From NCBI GenBank assembly GCA_031732755.1, contig JAVMKI010000071.1, forward strand, positions 1-64,000: a stretch of 64,000 bases of DNA. The letters are read 5' to 3'. Source of the DNA: Contendibacter sp031732755. Lineage in GTDB: Bacteria > Pseudomonadota > Gammaproteobacteria > Competibacterales > Competibacteraceae. Below are positions 35,515-44,787 of the stretch, piece after piece; within the stretch, counting starts at the first letter, position 1, and each line of letters opens with the position of its first letter. The notes beneath the pieces are model-generated. The model was not told the DNA's origin. It saw nothing but the letters and a program-made list of their open reading frames with translations, and made no database searches. Position numbers and translations under genes: made by a program.

Positions 35515-37657
35515 CGGCGGCGGAATCGCTGGCCCCGTCATCGCGGGCGCCGCCGGGTTCGATAGCGGGCACCGCATCGGGGCGAGACAGGAAGTGGGCG
35601 CGAATCTTGTCTTCCAGATCGCGGGCCAGTTCCGGGTTTTCCTTCAGATAGGCGCGGACGTTGTCCTTGCCCTGGCCGATGCGGGTGCCATTGCAACTGT
35701 ACCAGGCCCCGGATTTCTCGATCAGCCCGGCCTTGACGCCAAGGTCGATGATCTCACCCAACCGGGAGGCACCCTCGCCGTAGAGAATCTCGAATTCGGC
35801 CTGCTTAAACGGCGGGGCCAGCTTGTTCTTGACCACCTTGACGCGCGTCTCGTTACCGATGATTTCGTCACCCTTCTTGATGGAACCGGTGCGGCGGATA
35901 TCCAGCCGGACCGAGGCGTAAAACTTGAGGGCATTGCCGCCGGTGGTCGTCTCCGGAGAGTTGTGGACGACGACGTGATCCACCAGATAGGTGTGATGGC
36001 CCTTCACCGCCAAGTCGAACCGGATGCGATGGCGCGGCGCGGCGGGACGGAGTTCCCTGCGGGTGATCCGCATCGGCGCCGCCCGCAGTTCGGTGCGGGT
36101 TTCAGGCAAGCCGCCATTCACCGGCGCACCAGCCATGGCCACCTCCCAGCAAAATTGGCCTCGAAACGCCGGATGTAGTTTGTAATCCAGCGATGGGTGC
36201 AAGTAGGGGGCGATTTTCTCGTGAAGCGCATGCACCCGCTCACCACTGAATAACAGCGAGCGCCCACGCACGGTGGGATGCCCCATGCCCAGTTCTTCCA
36301 GCCGGGCCGCGAGCCGTTCTTTGTCCGTTTGGGACAGACTGGCACAGGCGATTTCTGCCTTGCCGTGGCCCCAGCGCTCGTAGCTGCCGGAGAAGGCGCC
36401 GTCATCGCCGTACCAAACCGCGACCGCTCGGGCATCCAGCGCGGCCAGCATGGTTTCGCTGATCTGGCGACGGCCTTGCGGGCCATATGCCTGGGTATGA
36501 AGTTCGGTAAGCTGACGCATCGGGATGGTGTCGAAGCCAAAGCCCTTGCCGGTCTTGCCCATCTTGTTAGCGAAGGGGGCCAGCATTTCGTGCTTCCACT
36601 GGCAGTAATCCCGTTGCTGCTCGCCATGGCCCACCCGGAACGAGACATTTTGTTCCGACGCATGGCGCAGCGACCCATCGCCCAGCAGACCGCCCAGAAT
36701 CAGTTGCCGTTGATCTTCGCTCAAATCGTAATGCTTGGCGGCGACCAGCACTTCATCGCCCACTTGCAGTTCGCTCGCCCGTCGTTCGCCGCCAGGAGTG
36801 AAAATCACGTGATTGGCGGTACAGGTGAATTTGCGCCGCCCGGAACCGCCACCCGCCGCTGTTTCAAAATAAAGCCACTCATCCGTGGCGCCATTGCGAA
36901 ACCATTTGACCACCGGACGCGGCTCAATACGACCGGTCGCCGGGTCCATGGACAGGACTTCAACCGAGCGTTTTTGATTAACGATCTTGCCAATCTTCTC
37001 GGTGGAACCATCGGCCAGAACGACCCGTGCGCCATAATCGAAGCAGCCAAACATCACACCGATCTTCATCCGGATTTGATTGATGAAAATCACCAGAGTA
37101 TTCGACCGCTTGATGTTGGCGGTGAGCTTGCGCAGGGCCTGGCTCATCAGCCGCGCTTGCAGGCCGACATGGGAATCGCCCATGTCACCTTCGATTTCCG
37201 CCTTGGGCGTGAGCGCCGCCACCGAATCGATCACCACGATGTCCACCGCGCTGGAACGCACCAACATATCGGCGATTTCCAGCGCCTGTTCGCCGGTGTC
37301 CGGCTGCGACACCAGCAGATCGTCCACGCTGACGCCCAGCTTGGCGGCGTAAATGGGGTCCAGCGCGTGCTCAGCGTCGATAAACGCCGCGCAGCCGCCC
37401 TGCCGCTGCGTTTCGGCGATGACCTGCAAAGCCAGGGTGGTTTTGCCAGAGGATTCAGGACCGTAGATTTCGGTCACCCGCCCGCGCGGCAGGCCACCGA
37501 TCCCCAGAGCGATGTCCAACCCCAGCGAGCCGGTGGACACCACCATGACGTCGCGGGCCACGCTGGTGTCGCCCAGCCGCATGACCGCGCCTTTGCCAAA
37601 CTGGCGTTCGATCTGGGTCAGCGCCCCGGCGAGCGCTTTTTTCTTGTTGTCGTCCAT
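35492..37657 (-). CDS. recA: recombinase A precursor containing an intein
   Basis: DNA strand-exchange protein and SOS co-protease. The 721-residue precursor splits into N-extein 1-204 (Walker A GPESSGKTT at 66-74, VIDSVAALTPKAEIEGDMGD, FINQIRMKIGVMFG), intein 205-566, and C-extein from SPETTTGGNALKFYASVRLD. Removal of the intein gives a 359-residue RecA, close to E. coli's 353. The insertion is in the L2 DNA-binding loop, between MFG and the (N/S)PETTTGG motif. The +1 extein residue is Ser where most RecA have Asn, supplying the nucleophile. AGAGGGGA is the ribosome binding site. No classical CTGT-N8-ACAG LexA box was found upstream. Confidence 0.96.
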   Translation of the reverse strand: MDDNKKKALAGALTQIERQFGKGAVMRLGDTSVARDVMVVSTGSLGLDIALGIGGLPRGRVTEIYGPESSGKTTLALQVIAETQRQGGCAAFIDAEHALDPIYAAKLGVSVDDLLVSQPDTGEQALEIADMLVRSSAVDIVVIDSVAALTPKAEIEGDMGDSHVGLQARLMSQALRKLTANIKRSNTLVIFINQIRMKIGVMFGCFDYGARVVLADGSTEKIGKIVNQKRSVEVLSMDPATGRIEPRPVVKWFRNGATDEWLYFETAAGGGSGRRKFTCTANHVIFTPGGERRASELQVGDEVLVAAKHYDLSEDQRQLILGGLLGDGSLRHASEQNVSFRVGHGEQQRDYCQWKHEMLAPFANKMGKTGKGFGFDTIPMRQLTELHTQAYGPQGRRQISETMLAALDARAVAVWYGDDGAFSGSYERWGHGKAEIACASLSQTDKERLAARLEELGMGHPTVRGRSLLFSGERVHALHEKIAPYLHPSLDYKLHPAFRGQFCWEVAMAGAPVNGGLPETRTELRAAPMRITRRELRPAAPRHRIRFDLAVKGHHTYLVDHVVVHNSPETTTGGNALKFYASVRLDIRRTGSIKKGDEIIGNETRVKVVKNKLAPPFKQAEFEILYGEGASRLGEIIDLGVKAGLIEKSGAWYSCNGTRIGQGKDNVRAYLKENPELARDLEDKIRAHFLSRPDAVPAIEPGGARDDGASDSAADELDADL
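35960..37045 (-). mobile_element. RecA intein with DOD homing endonuclease
   Basis: A 362-residue intein inside recA. It starts with Cys (CFDYGARVVLADGSTEKIG, splicing block A), has a block B-like segment ending TANHVIFTP (Thr/His), and ends VKGHHTYLVDHVVVHN (blocks F and G with terminal His-Asn), followed by Ser as +1. The central endonuclease carries two LAGLIDADG-type motifs, LILGGLLGDGSL and AVAVWYGDDGAF, with both catalytic acidic residues present, so it may still home. Frame and splice residues are intact, consistent with active splicing, which the essential role of L2 would require for functional RecA. Confidence 0.95.
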
Positions 37658-37745
37658 TCCGCGAATCCCCTCTTTAGAGCATGGAAAAACCGGGCGATTG
37701 GGTCGGAGCCGGCGGGTTGCGGCGATTGTTCCACAGAACCGGTGG

Positions 37746-38285
37746 CTAACCTAGCCCCGGCCAGCGGCGCAGCACCGCATAGCGCGCGCCGCCATCCTCC
37801 CGCAATGACTCAACCAGAGCAAGGTCATGAACCAGCCAGCGCACCGGTGTGGCGGGCGGCTGGGCCGGGGCCGGACCGGGAAACTGGCGAGCAAGGGTGA
37901 TATGGGCCTGGAACGCCCGCCGCTCTGGGGTAAAGCCGCAACCGCGCAAGCGCCGATGCAGTTCGGCCACCAATTCGTACAATTCGGGCGGGGTGCGGCT
38001 GGCGCCCAACCACAGGATGCGCGGCTGAGGCCAATAGCCATAGCGATCCAGAATCAGTTCCAGCGGCGGCGTCGATAAATCCGCCAGCGCGGCTTCATAC
38101 TCGGCCCATCGGGCGGCATCGGTCGCGCCCAGAAACACCAGGGTCAGATGCAGATTGTCATCGCGCACCCGCCGCCGGCCAGCGACGCCCGCCGCCAGGT
38201 CGGCCAGTCGGCGACGCTCGGTTTCCTCCGGCCAAAGCGCCAGAAACAGCCGTCGGGATGCCTCAGCGATGGAGGGCGAAGACAT
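37746..38285 (-). CDS. thpR: RNA 2',3'-cyclic phosphodiesterase
   Basis: 2H phosphoesterase (formerly 2'-5' RNA ligase LigT) opening 2',3'-cyclic phosphate ends. 179 residues with both HxTx motifs, HLTL (in DDNLHLTLVFLG) and HITL (in FQAHITLARQF). The start at 38285 overlaps the pncC 3' end by 23 bases; the longer open frame upstream lies within pncC. It follows pncC and precedes recA on the minus strand, probably as one transcription unit. Confidence 0.9.
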   Translation of the reverse strand: MSSPSIAEASRRLFLALWPEETERRRLADLAAGVAGRRRVRDDNLHLTLVFLGATDAARWAEYEAALADLSTPPLELILDRYGYWPQPRILWLGASRTPPELYELVAELHRRLRGCGFTPERRAFQAHITLARQFPGPAPAQPPATPVRWLVHDLALVESLREDGGARYAVLRRWPGLG

Positions 38286-38775
38286 CCAGCACCCCTTGCA
38301 GGGCGGCGGCGACGGTCGCGAGGCGAACTTCGTCGCGGTTGCCTTCGAAATGCCGGCGTTCGGCGCGGGTCGGGCCATCCCGCAGCGTCCAGTTCAGGTA
38401 GACCGTACCGACCGGCCTGTCCGGGCCGCCGCCGTCGGGGCCGGCGATGCCACTGACCGCCAGAACCAGATCAGCGTGGCTGCGTTCCAAGGCGCCGGCC
38501 GCCATTTCCGCCACGACCTCGGCGCTGACCGCGCCCTGCTCAGCAATGGTCGCGTCCCGCACCCCCAGCAATTCCTGCTTGGCGGCGTTGCTGTAAGTGA
38601 CGAAGCCCCGGTCGAACCAGCCGGAACTGCCCGGCGCGTCGGTGACCACCTTGGCGATCCATCCGCCAGTACAGGATTCGGCCACCGCCAAGGTTCGGCC
38701 TCGGGTACGCAGGGCGACGCCCACCTGCACGGCGAGTTCGTAAAGATTCTGATGGGCTGGATTCGATGCGGACAC
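38263..38775 (-). CDS. pncC: nicotinamide-nucleotide amidohydrolase
   Basis: CinA C-terminal family enzyme that deamidates NMN to NaMN, recycling the NMN released by NAD-dependent DNA ligase. 170 residues: LAVAESCTGGWIAK (catalytic Ser), DRGFVTYSNAAKQELLGV, VSGIAGPDGGGPDRPVGTVY. Start choice: AGGAGGT overlaps the first possible GTG at 38781, but lies at ideal distance from the second GTG at 38775, so the latter is preferred. The pncC-thpR-recA order places NAD recycling beside recombination, as in many proteobacteria. Confidence 0.93.
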   Translation of the reverse strand: MSASNPAHQNLYELAVQVGVALRTRGRTLAVAESCTGGWIAKVVTDAPGSSGWFDRGFVTYSNAAKQELLGVRDATIAEQGAVSAEVVAEMAAGALERSHADLVLAVSGIAGPDGGGPDRPVGTVYLNWTLRDGPTRAERRHFEGNRDEVRLATVAAALQGVLDVFALHR

Positions 38776-38928
38776 GGTCACCTCCTAGCCTGCGATGATT
38801 GAAGTAATCATAGTGTGAACGAGGGCGAGTGTGGGGCGGTTTCGCCACACGGTACTATACCAAGATACCAGAATTGCAGGTCTCTGGCCCGAACCGGCGC
38901 GACCGCCACGGACGGCTTGACGGTGGGC

Positions 38929-39891
38929 TTACTTCAACCAGCCTTTACGGCGAAAGAACCAGAACGGGGCGACCACTGACGCGATCATGATCCCCAGCGC
39001 GAACGGATAGCCCAGCGCCCATTTCAGTTCGGGCATGAACTCGAAGTTCATCCCGTAGATACTGGCGATCAAAGTCGGCGGCAACAGAGCGACCGAGGCC
39101 ACCGAAAAAATCTTGATGATCTTGTTCTGGTTGATGTTGATGAAACCGACGGTGGCATCCATCAGAAAGTTGATCTTCTCAAACAGGAACGAGGTATGCC
39201 CGTCCAACGATTCGATATCGCGCAGGATTTGGCGGGCCTCCTCAATCTGGTCGGTGGACAGCAGCCGTCGCCGCATCAGGAAAGAGATGGCGCGGCGGGT
39301 ATCCATCAGATTGCGGCGAATCCGCCCGTTCAGGTCTTCCTCGTGGGCGATGCCGGCCAGCACCTCGGCGGCGGCTTCGTCGGTCAGATGAGCCTTCAGC
39401 ACCCGGCCGCCGACTTCCTCCAGGTTAGCGTAAACGCCCTCCAGCGCGTCGGCGGAATACTCGGCGTCAGTGGCGTACAGATCGAGCAGCACATCCCGGC
39501 AGTCTTCCAGATAACCGGGCTGATGCCGGGCGCGCATGCGCAACAGGCGAAAGACGGGCAGGTCTTCCTCGTGCAGGCTGAACAGGATGTCCTGCTTGAG
39601 GACAAAAGCCACCGGCACGTTACGGGATTCATCCGCCTTGTCGAGCAAAAAGTCGGAACGGATTTGCAGGGCGCCGGTGGCGTCCTCGAAACAACGGGCG
39701 CTGGCCTCGATGTCGCCGAAATCGTCCTCGTCCGGCAGCGTCAGGTTGAACAGCTCCCTGGCCAGCAATCGCTCCTCGTCGGTCGGATCGTCAAAATCGA
39801 TCCAGATCGGTTTGGCGCGTTCGAGGTCGGTCCCGTCCTCGATCTGAATCTGGCGGAGGCGGCCGTTTTGCAGTTCGAATGCGTTGATCAT
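38929..39891 (-). CDS. corA: CorA-type magnesium/cobalt transporter
   Basis: Pentameric divalent-cation channel of the inner membrane. 320 residues: an acidic cytoplasmic N-terminal domain, a long stalk helix, and two C-terminal transmembrane helices separated by the signature YGMNFEFMPEL (GMN selectivity motif), ending in the basic FFRRKGWLK. It is divergent from mutS; both start within about 85 bases of each other. Confidence 0.95.
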   Translation of the reverse strand: MINAFELQNGRLRQIQIEDGTDLERAKPIWIDFDDPTDEERLLARELFNLTLPDEDDFGDIEASARCFEDATGALQIRSDFLLDKADESRNVPVAFVLKQDILFSLHEEDLPVFRLLRMRARHQPGYLEDCRDVLLDLYATDAEYSADALEGVYANLEEVGGRVLKAHLTDEAAAEVLAGIAHEEDLNGRIRRNLMDTRRAISFLMRRRLLSTDQIEEARQILRDIESLDGHTSFLFEKINFLMDATVGFININQNKIIKIFSVASVALLPPTLIASIYGMNFEFMPELKWALGYPFALGIMIASVVAPFWFFRRKGWLK

Positions 39892-39975
39892 GGGGTTTGC
39901 GCGACTGGCGAAATGGCGCGGAAAATAGTCTTAAACCGAATTTGGGTAAAGCGAATTCTTTGAGGCCGACCACGC

Positions 39976-42546
39976 TTGGACAACCTCGACCAGCACACGC
40001 CGATGATGCGGCAGTATCTGCGTATCAAGGCCCAGCATCCCGGCATCCTGCTGTTCTACCGGATGGGGGATTTCTACGAGCTGTTTTACGACGACGCCCG
40101 CCGCGCCGCCGAGTTGCTCAACATCACCCTGACGACGCGCGGCCAGTCTGCCGGCGCGCCGATCCCGATGGCCGGCGTGCCGTTCCACGCTGTCGAGAAC
40201 TACCTCGCCCGGCTGGTGAAACTCGGCCTGTCGGTGGCGATTTGCGAGCAACTGGGCGATCCCGCCCTTAGCAAGGGGCCGGTGGAGCGGCGGGTGACCC
40301 GAATCGTCACGCCCGGCACCCTGACCGACGAAGCGTTGCTGGACGAGCGCCGCGACAATCTGCTGCTGGCCCTGCATCAAGCCAAACTCATTTACGGGCT
40401 GGCTCATCTGGATCTGAGTGGCGGCCGGTTCACGATCATGCAGGTTCACGGGCAAACGGCGTTACTCAACGAATTGGAGCGGCTCAGACCGGCGGAACTG
40501 CTGATCAGCGAGGATTGCGACCCGCCCGAAGCCTGGCGCCAGCATCCCGGCCTGCGCCGACAGGCGCCATGGCATTTTGACCGCGACAGCGCCACCCGCG
40601 CCCTGTGCGCTCAGTTCGGGGTGCGCAACTTGGATGGCTTCGGTTGCGCCGACCAGCCGGTTGCGGTGGCCGCCGCTGGCTGTCTGCTGCAATATGTCAA
40701 GGATACCCAGCGTAGCGCCCTGCCGCATCTGACCGGACTGCGGGTCGAGCGCCACGAGGATAGCGTCATTCTGGACCCGGCCAGCCGCCGCAATCTGGAA
40801 CTGGAACACAGCCTGAGCGGCCACCACGAGCACACCCTGACTGGGATTCTCGACCGCTGCGTGACGCCGATGGGTGGCCGGTTGCTGCGACGCTGGCTAC
40901 ATCGGCCGTTGCGAGATCGGATCGTCCTCGGCCAGCGTCAGGACAGCCTGCGGCGCCTGCTGGACAATGGCGGTTACGAGTATCTGCGCGGTCTGCTGCG
41001 CGGAACCGGCGACGTGGAGCGGATTCTGGCGCGGGTGGCGCTGAAATCGGCCCGGCCGCGCGATCTGGTCGCACTGGCCGACGCACTGGCTCGCCTGCCC
41101 GGCGTGCAACAGTTTCTCGGCCTGCTGGATGCCAGCCTGCTGCAAGACCTTACCCACCGCGCCGGAACGCATCCCGATGTTTGCGACCTGCTGAATCGGG
41201 CGATCATTCCCAACCCACCACAGATTTTGCGCGATGGCGGAGTGATTGCGCCGGGCTACGATGCTGAACTCGACGAGTTGCGCGGCCTCGGCGAACGCGC
41301 CGATCAGTATCTGGTGGAACTGGAAACGCGGGAGCGCCAACGCACCGGCATCACCAATCTCAAGCTCGGTTTCAACCGGGTGCATGGTTACTACATCGAG
41401 GTAACCCGCGCCCAGTCGCGGGCGGTGCCGGCCGATTATCTGCGCCGCCAGACCCTCAAGGGCGCGGAACGCTACATCACCCCGGAATTACAGGAGTTCG
41501 AGCATAAGGTGTTGCACGCGCAGGATCGGGCGCTGGCGCGGGAAAAAGCCCTGTACGACGCCCTGCTGGACCATCTGATCGTCCGGCTACCCACGTTGCA
41601 GGCCAGCGCCGCCGCGCTGGCGGAACTGGACACGCTGGCCAATCTGGCTGAACGGGCCGCCGCCTTGCGCTGGAATCCACCGGAACTGTCCGCCGCGCCG
41701 GGGCTTGAGATCAAGGCCGGCCGTCATCCGGTGGTCGAACAGGCGCTGGAGGAAGCTTTCACCCCCAACGACCTGATGCTGGAACCCGAACGGCGGCGGA
41801 TGCTGATTGTCACCGGCCCGAACGCCGGCGGCAAATCCACCCTGATGCGCCAAACCGCTCTGATCGCGTTGCTGGCCCATGTGGGCAGCTTCGTTCCGGC
41901 GGAGCGGGCGGTGATCGGGCCGCTTGACCGTATCTTCACCCGCATCGGCGCGTCCGACGATCTGGCCGGGGGCCGCTCCACCTTCATGGTGGAAATGAGC
42001 GAGGCCGCCAACATCCTGCACAACGCCACTTCGCATAGTCTGGTTTTGATCGACGAGATCGGGCGCGGCACCAGCACTTTCGACGGGTTGGCGCTGGCCT
42101 GGGCCTGCGCTGCGCATCTGGCCGGCACGGTACGCGCTTTCACCCTGTTTGCCACCCACTACTTTGAATTAACCCGGTTGCCGGACGAGCAATCCGGCAT
42201 CGCCAACGTCCATCTTGATGCCGTGGAGCATGGCGATACGCTCGTCTTCCTGCATCGGGTCCAGGACGGGCCGGCCAGCCGCAGCTACGGCTTGCAAGTA
42301 GCGGCTCTGGCTGGCGTACCGCCCGTGGTGATCCAGCAGGCTCGCCAACGCTTGCGATTGCTGGAGCGGCGGATGCTGCGGCGGGAATGGCCAGGACGGA
42401 CCACCGCGCCAACCCCGCAACTGGCGCTGTTCGGCGAAGCCACGCATCCGGTCGTCGCCGCGCTGGCGGAACTCGACCCCGATGCCCTGACCTCGGAACA
42501 GGCGCTGACCGCATTGAAGCGGCTTAAAATGCTCCACGGTTCCTGA
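39976..42546 (+). CDS. mutS: DNA mismatch repair ATPase MutS
   Basis: Recognises mispaired bases and recruits MutL. 856 residues. The N-terminal FYRMGDFYELFYDDARRA contains the Phe-x-Glu mismatch wedge; the ATPase has Walker A TGPNAGGKSTLMRQ, LVLIDEIGRGTSTFDG and FATHYFELTRLPD. The likely start is TTG at 39976, because it gives MDNLDQHTPMMRQYLRIKAQ, matching the family N-terminus; the first ATG (40003) would clip it. No obvious Shine-Dalgarno precedes the TTG. Confidence 0.95.
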   Translation: MDNLDQHTPMMRQYLRIKAQHPGILLFYRMGDFYELFYDDARRAAELLNITLTTRGQSAGAPIPMAGVPFHAVENYLARLVKLGLSVAICEQLGDPALSKGPVERRVTRIVTPGTLTDEALLDERRDNLLLALHQAKLIYGLAHLDLSGGRFTIMQVHGQTALLNELERLRPAELLISEDCDPPEAWRQHPGLRRQAPWHFDRDSATRALCAQFGVRNLDGFGCADQPVAVAAAGCLLQYVKDTQRSALPHLTGLRVERHEDSVILDPASRRNLELEHSLSGHHEHTLTGILDRCVTPMGGRLLRRWLHRPLRDRIVLGQRQDSLRRLLDNGGYEYLRGLLRGTGDVERILARVALKSARPRDLVALADALARLPGVQQFLGLLDASLLQDLTHRAGTHPDVCDLLNRAIIPNPPQILRDGGVIAPGYDAELDELRGLGERADQYLVELETRERQRTGITNLKLGFNRVHGYYIEVTRAQSRAVPADYLRRQTLKGAERYITPELQEFEHKVLHAQDRALAREKALYDALLDHLIVRLPTLQASAAALAELDTLANLAERAAALRWNPPELSAAPGLEIKAGRHPVVEQALEEAFTPNDLMLEPERRRMLIVTGPNAGGKSTLMRQTALIALLAHVGSFVPAERAVIGPLDRIFTRIGASDDLAGGRSTFMVEMSEAANILHNATSHSLVLIDEIGRGTSTFDGLALAWACAAHLAGTVRAFTLFATHYFELTRLPDEQSGIANVHLDAVEHGDTLVFLHRVQDGPASRSYGLQVAALAGVPPVVIQQARQRLRLLERRMLRREWPGRTTAPTPQLALFGEATHPVVAALAELDPDALTSEQALTALKRLKMLHGS

Positions 42547-42582
42547 TATGAATGTGAGTGGTTTCAACATCCAGGGCACGGC

Positions 42583-43469
42583 ATGCGTGACACCATTCCC
42601 CTAACGCTCGCCGCCATCCTGATCGCCGGAATCGGTGCGCAATGGCTGGCTTGGTGGCTACGGCTGCTAGCCATCCTGCCGCTGCTGGCGATCGGCCTGA
42701 TCGCCGGGCCCATGACGGGTTGGCTCGACCCCGACGCGCTGTTTGGTCACCTGTTGTTTCCAATGGTTTCGCTTGGAGTGGCGATCATCCTGTTCGAGGG
42801 CGCGCTGACTTTTGCGGCTGGCGGAAATCCATGGACAGGCGCGAATGGCTACCCGACTATCTGCACCGGGTAGCCAGCCTGGCATTGGTCTTGGGCGTGT
42901 TCACCCTGTCCAACGCCCTCGCCGCCGAATCCGGCCTCCTGGCGGTGACGGCCATGGGCTTGCGGTTGGCCAATAGCCGCGATCTGGTCATCCAGGATAT
43001 CCTCGATTTCAAGGAAACCCTGACCTTACTGCTGATCTCGGTGCTCTTCATCGTGCTGGCGGCCCGTATCGAGAGGGCATTCGCCGGCATGGGCTGGGAT
43101 GCGGTGGGCGTGCTGTTCGCCGTTCTGTGCGTCGCGCGTCCCGCTGCGGTCTGGCTGGCCACGGTTGGTTCGGATCTGGACTGGCGGCGAAAAGCGGTGC
43201 TGGCCTGGATCGCCCCGCGCGGCATCGTGGCGGCGGCGGTATCCGCCATCTTCGCCCTACATTACGCCATTCGCGCCACAACGCTGACCGCCAACTTCGA
43301 CTTTGCCGCCTTCCGCGCAAAGTGGGATGACCGGGCCATTCCCCTGTTTGCACTCGATCCCAAGGGGATACTCCGAGTATTCTCGACGAGGGAATTGCCG
43401 CAACCATCCCCCGGCTGGACCCTCATCAGCTTGATGCCACCGGCGGACACCGGCGATAGCCACCGTTAA
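42583..43469 (+). pseudogene. degenerate CPA1-type Na+/H+ antiporter
   Basis: Remnant of a cation/proton antiporter. The first frame (from 42583) encodes a typical N-terminus (ILPLLAIGLIAGPMTGWLDP, LGVAIILFEGALTF), then fails near 42830. Similarity resumes in another frame with REWLPDYLHRVASLALVLGV and LDFKETLTLLLISVLFIVLA, then AWIAPRGIVAAAVSAIFAL, then a C-terminal cytoplasmic piece (DRAIPLFALDPKGILR). About 100 residues of membrane core seem to be missing at the first junction, and another block at about 43260. A frameshift plus two internal deletions make function very unlikely. Confidence 0.8.
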
Positions 43470-43494
43470 TGTTGACGCGAGTAACGCAATCAAG

Positions 43495-44787
43495 ATGACG
43501 ACTCAATCCGGCAAGCGAACGGTCACCCCTCCTCGGTCTGCCGCCCGGTGGCTGCGCCGACTCGCCAGCGGCTGGCTGGGCGCGCTGGCGCTGGGCGCGC
43601 TGGTGCTGGGCGCGCCCGCCGTGACCGCTACCACTTTCGCCAACCTGGCCCAGGAAGCCTTTGAGCGTTCTCGGTTCCCCTAGGATCCGGCTTCTCCCGC
43701 ACCGGTGGTGGAAATCGATCCTCCAGAGGGCGGCGACGCCCTAGGACTTGATTTCGTCGAGTATGGCAACCTGATGGGAAAACTGCTCCACGACGACTCC
43801 GTTTGGTGGCTGCGGGCTAAACCACGCGGCAATTTCGAGAAGGATCCGCTGGAAATCTGGATGTACCAGTCGACCAGCGAGAGCCATATCCTGGCGACCT
43901 ATCGCATGGAGGATTTCGATTACGCGCACCCCGAAATCCAGCCGCCGTTACCCGATCTCCTCCCCGCCGCCGCTCGCTATTTGAGCGCCGTGGATATCGG
44001 TTTCCAGCGCGGCAACCCGAAAAGCTGGCCGCAAATTCTCCATCTGGGCGGCAACGGCTACGGTCGGTTGACTGGCTTTCCTCCACTGGAGTTTGGTACG
44101 TCGTTCCGATTGGGCGTGCACAACGTGGGTCAGTCGAGCGAAGATTTCGTCAAGCTCCGCAAACTGTATTTCCGGCCCCTCAACGAACGGGCCTTCCGGC
44201 TGTTGGGGCTGGTGGATTGCGAGGCTTATGCGGCGGCGCTGGTGGCCACGCTGCAACCGGGCGTTGCCAGCACCCTGCGGGTCACCCTGAATATCTTCCT
44301 GCGCAAGCCGCTGCGGGTAACCGACGAACCGAGCTTGGGCCCCCTGGGTCTGAGCTCGATGTTCTGGAAGGACCACCGCGCCACGCCGGACGATGCGGAG
44401 GATGAAGCGCACGATGCCGACCGGTTTATCGTTTGGTATCCGGATGGCCGGCGGCGCGAACGACCACTCGCCATCCCATCCAATCCAGACGATCCGCCGC
44501 TGCTGGCCGATTTCGGCGAAGTGGCCGATTTTGCATTGGTCCAGTCCGGTCGCAACGCTGCTCACTACCGCCGTTACGCACCAGTGGGCTACGCCAACCG
44601 GGTATCACTACTGGTTTCCGACATCGCCAGCAGCTTACCCTACACCGTGGGGTTGTGGCAGGCCTACACCGATTACGAAGGCGCGGACAACATCGCGGTC
44701 TTCGTTCGCTTCAGTCAGGACGCCGATACGCCCACCTCAATCGATGACGGCATCGTCTTTTCCTACACCCTGACGGCCTATCGCTGA
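43495..44787 (+). pseudogene. OpgG/OpgD-like glucan biosynthesis protein, in-frame stop
   Basis: The reading frame starts at 43495 with a Tat/Sec-like signal (RSAARWLRR, then a hydrophobic stretch to APAVTA) and TTFANLAQEAFERSRFP, the usual MdoG opening. It then hits TAG at 43681-43683. The same frame continues DPASPAP (family-like), then residues resembling the OpgG C-terminal half: LGLSSMFWKDHR, HDADRFIVWYPDGRRRERPL, GADNIAVFVRF, DDGIVFSYTLTAYR. The stretch expected after the signal (LDYDxYRxIRF-type) is missing or highly diverged. OpgG/D proteins act in periplasmic glucan branching. It is either a pseudogene or needs stop readthrough; the 361-codon second part is otherwise uninterrupted. 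Confidence 0.6.

Noticed and set aside
37728..37739. GTTC-N4-GAAC palindrome upstream of recA as a LexA box
   Set aside because: It does not match the gammaproteobacterial CTGT-N8-ACAG box and has the opposite polarity to the GAAC-N4-GTTC type; 12 bases are too few to claim SOS control.
36278..37900. 540-codon open frame on the plus strand
   Set aside because: Antisense to recA and its intein; the translation is a His/Gln/Arg-rich shadow with no family features.
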